This document shows, piece after piece, positions 8,061 to 10,124 of a stretch of 10,124 bases of DNA (its first letter is position 1; each line of letters begins with the position of its first letter). A program made the translations under genes and the position numbers. This DNA comes from Ophiosphaerella korrae (taxonomy: Eukaryota; Ascomycota; Dothideomycetes; Pleosporales; Phaeosphaeriaceae): assembly GCA_028456385.1 (NCBI GenBank), contig JALNQF010000967.1, forward strand, positions 1 through 10,124, written 5' to 3'. The notes below the pieces were generated by a model, which was not told the DNA's origin, did no database searches, and was given only the letters and a program-made list of their open reading frames with translations.

Positions 8061-8096
8061 ATTAAGTAAATACGTATATTAAGTATATAGATATAG
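8061..8096 (-). repeat. Right terminal inverted repeat of pogo-like element
   Basis: It pairs with 6007-6042, matching at 34 of 36 positions in reverse complement, and is followed by TA at 8097-8098. It lies only 16 bp from the proposed mutated start codon of the transposase, so the promoter would have to overlap this repeat. Confidence 0.88.
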
Positions 8097-8098
8097 TA

Positions 8099-8898
8099 TA
8101 CTAATATAGTTTATAAGTAAGCTAGCTACTCTACTAACTTAACGTACTTTTTTAAGAATACAACTTAATAACGTAGTAGAGTAAAGAGTATATATTTATA
8201 TAATAAATTAAGTAGTAGCTTCTTTATCTTTTATATATATATATAAGTTATACTTAGTCTTTCTATACTTTTTATAGTATACGTAAGCCTAGTAACTTAA
8301 GCTTAAATACTACTTACTCTTACGCTATTTATAATTAATCTAGTAATTTACCTCTAGTTAAGTAATTATATCTTCTCTCTATCTCTTTATTAAGACTCTT
8401 TTCTTCTAAATCTACTTTTTTTTTATAATTTATACTTACTAGCTACTTTATTAGCTCTCTTAAGAGTAGAGATCTAATTATATATTAACTTAGCTTTTAG
8501 TATTATTCTATAAGCTCTCTTTTTAAGTTATTTAATTATATTAATAATTAATACTAGTAATAAGCTCTTATACTAGCGTATATACTTACGTATAAGTATT
8601 AACTAAGCCTCTAGCTTACTATCGCAAGTTAGAGCTCTACTCTATACAATTTAGGTAAGCCTATAGTAGTAAGTAAGCTATATAAGCTATTCGAGCTACT
8701 CTACTATATATAAGTAGCCTAGCTTAGATAGCTCTTTAATTAATAATTATCTCCTACTTATTTCTAAGCTTATATCTCGCAATAGTTATAAGCTTAGTAC
8801 TAAAAATTACTTAATAGTTCTATCCTATATACTATAGTAAGAGATCGCAAGCTTAGTATACTCTTATCTTATCCTATCTTATCTTATCTATTACTTAA
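8099..8898. other. Unassigned pyrimidine-rich region, possible - strand remnant
   Basis: An 800-bp RIPed, pyrimidine-rich stretch. Read on the - strand it is Lys/Glu/Arg-rich with moderate stops (for example E-E-K-S-L-N-K-E-I-E-R-R around 8385-8420). A decayed - strand coding sequence, split from 5783-6004 by the pogo-like insertion, is therefore possible, but I cannot assign a family. The part nearest 8898 should contain the leader, and perhaps part of the 5' LTR, of the copia-type element that follows. It includes short pyrimidine repeats, CTTATCTTATCCTATC around 8871-8888. I could not define LTR ends or a primer-binding site. Confidence 0.35.
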
Positions 8899-10124
8899 AT
8901 GCTTACAATATCCTATAGTAAGATTACTCTACTTAATAAAGGTACTACTCTACTTAACAAGTACTTATAATAGCTAGTATAGTTTATATAACTCTATTAC
9001 AACGCTCTTAAGCTAGGTATCTAGTAGCTAGTTAATCTAGAAGCTAATAACGTCCCTAATATCTACGCTAACAAACTAGTTTAACCTAAACTAAAGAGCC
9101 TAGTAATAGTAGAAGAGGTAGCTACCTATAAGCTTACGATAGAGAAATACAAAGCTATAAAAGATACCTAGGTATCGCAAATAGTATACCTTAGAGCTCT
9201 AAGCGCCTAGGTAAATACTATAGTTAATCTAAGCTATCTAGTAATAGCTAAGATAACTCTACTTATAAATAACAAAGCTACGTTATAAGAGCTTGTCTAA
9301 ACGCTAAAGAGCTTACTAGCCCTATCTAATACTAGCGCTAGCAATCTTATCTAAGCTTAATACTAAGCCTATCTACAAAAGGCTTACTAAGGACAATAAT
9401 TACTAGAGCTCTAGTATAATAAGTAGCTACACCTATATTAGCGTATAATCGCGTATAATATTATAGAGGTAATAGGCGAGCTCGTAGTATAAGATTTCCT
9501 AGAGGCGTTAACGCTAAAGCTAGCTCTAGACTAGGCTTAGATAATAAGCTAATTAGTAATCTAGAGCTTAGTCCTTAGCTTAAAGGTACTTACGCTAAAG
9601 CAAATTAGTAGTATCTACTTAGCTTTATTATAGGAGTATAAGCTCTAAACTACTAATTAAGGAGCTAGCGTATTTATAACGTTTAGAAGATCTAAGCTAA
9701 GCTTAAGCTTAAGTACTAACTTAAAATACAACTACCTATATAGCTAAGCTTACTACTAGAAGCTACAAGATTATAGATAGGTATAAGCAGCGCTTACTAG
9801 TAATCTATTTAAAATAGACGATAATAGAAAGGTAAAAATATAGGCTTGTTTAGATAAGCTACGCTTTATAGTAGTTAAAACCTTAGTAACTTAAAAGTAA
9901 GCTAGTCCCTTATAGGAACTAGTTAAAGCTAGCTTAGAGTTAGTTAAATTAAAGGCTCTAGTCTACCTAGGCTAGCTAAACGTAGTACTTATTAACCTAG
10001 GTATACTTATTAACTTAGGTAAACTTATTAAGCTAGCACCTAGAGCCTACTTAACGCTAGATTTTAACACTTACTTACTCTCTAAGAGTACTATACTTAA
10101 TAATAGAGCTACTCTCTACTTAGT
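8899..10124 (+). pseudogene. Ty1/copia-type retrotransposon gag remnant, runs off the edge
   Basis: From an ATG at 8899-8901 a single frame can be followed to the window end (over 400 codons) if TAA/TAG are read as mutated Gln, Arg or Trp. The order of segments resembles the gag of fungal Ty1/copia elements: a helical region (about 9120-9560), a basic Ser/Lys-rich segment (about 9670-9720), and a short Cys/His-type zinc-finger region at 9727-9774 whose Cys and His codons are now Tyr (TAC/TAT). A conserved-looking tail follows (F-K-I-D-D-N-R-K-V-K-I near 9808-9840). After that come Leu codons that were probably Pro (CCA to CTA) and an 18-bp tandem repeat. RIP is milder than in the chromovirus: about six CA/TG in 9001-9300, with CpG largely kept. 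Gag packages the element's RNA. Assignment to copia rests on this recalled pattern, not a search. Confidence 0.7.
9988..10041 (+). repeat. 18-bp tandem repeat, three copies, in frame
   Basis: CTTATTAACCTAGGTATA, CTTATTAACTTAGGTAAA and CTTATTAAGCTAGCACCT follow one another at 9988, 10006 and 10024. The period is six codons in the gag frame, giving L-I-N-L-G-x repeats. Before RIP the Leu codons were probably partly Pro, suggesting a short Pro/Gly-rich repeat in the protein. Confidence 0.75.

Larger units (their letters stand above)
6007..8096 (-). mobile_element. pogo/Fot1-type DNA transposon (2,090 bp), RIPed
   Basis: The element is bounded by 36-bp terminal inverted repeats and by the dinucleotide TA on each side (6005-6006 and 8097-8098), the target duplication of Tc1/mariner elements. 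The single gene reads on the - strand and fills almost the whole length, as in fungal Fot1/pogo elements of about 2 kb. The ends were found by matching 6007-6042 to the reverse complement of 8061-8096, with two C/T-type mismatches. The transposase is destroyed by RIP stops, so the copy is not autonomous. Confidence 0.9.

Noticed and set aside
8099..8640. Named host protein on the - strand
   Set aside because: It is Lys/Glu-rich text with many stops; no motif lets me assign a family.
1..10124. AT-rich mitochondrial, plastid or bacterial DNA
   Set aside because: The bias is specific to loss of CA/TG with retained AC, CT and CG, and the elements are fungal nuclear transposon types, so RIP of nuclear DNA explains it better.

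Overview
This window is a transposon graveyard from a filamentous ascomycete (Pezizomycotina; the lineage cannot be narrowed further). Almost all of it carries the signature of repeat-induced point mutation (RIP): CpA and its complement TpG are nearly absent, TpA is in huge excess, ATG codons have largely disappeared, and Gln/Trp/Arg codons of recognisable transposon proteins have become TAA/TAG. No intact protein-coding gene, tRNA or rRNA is visible, and I see no host gene.

Positions 1-5782 are the 3' part of one old, heavily RIPed Ty3/gypsy chromovirus on the + strand. Its 5' LTR and gag start lie left of the window. In order it holds gag remnant, aspartic protease, reverse transcriptase, RNase H, integrase (HHCC finger and DD35E core), a C-terminal chromodomain, a ~660-bp 3' segment, a polypurine tract and a 3' LTR (5300-5782). 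A 431-bp solo LTR of the same family (493-923) interrupts the gag. It is flanked by a perfect 5-bp duplication (CCTAC) and is essentially free of RIP. Removing it with one CCTAC copy restores a single gag-protease frame. The order of events is therefore: old element inserted, then RIPed, then a younger relative inserted and collapsed to a solo LTR.

Positions 6007-8096 are a pogo/Fot1-type Tc1-mariner DNA transposon on the - strand. It has 36-bp terminal inverted repeats (34/36 matching), a TA target duplication and a RIP-killed transposase with a CENP-B-like N-terminus. It sits in unassigned AT-rich sequence (5783-6004 and 8099-8898).

From 8899 to the right edge runs the gag of a Ty1/copia-type element on the + strand. 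It is less severely mutated than the chromovirus and continues beyond the window.

I found no novel gene system. The most informative feature is the contrast between the pristine solo LTR and its RIPed sister LTR, which also differ in copy number of a ~45-bp hairpin-forming repeat.
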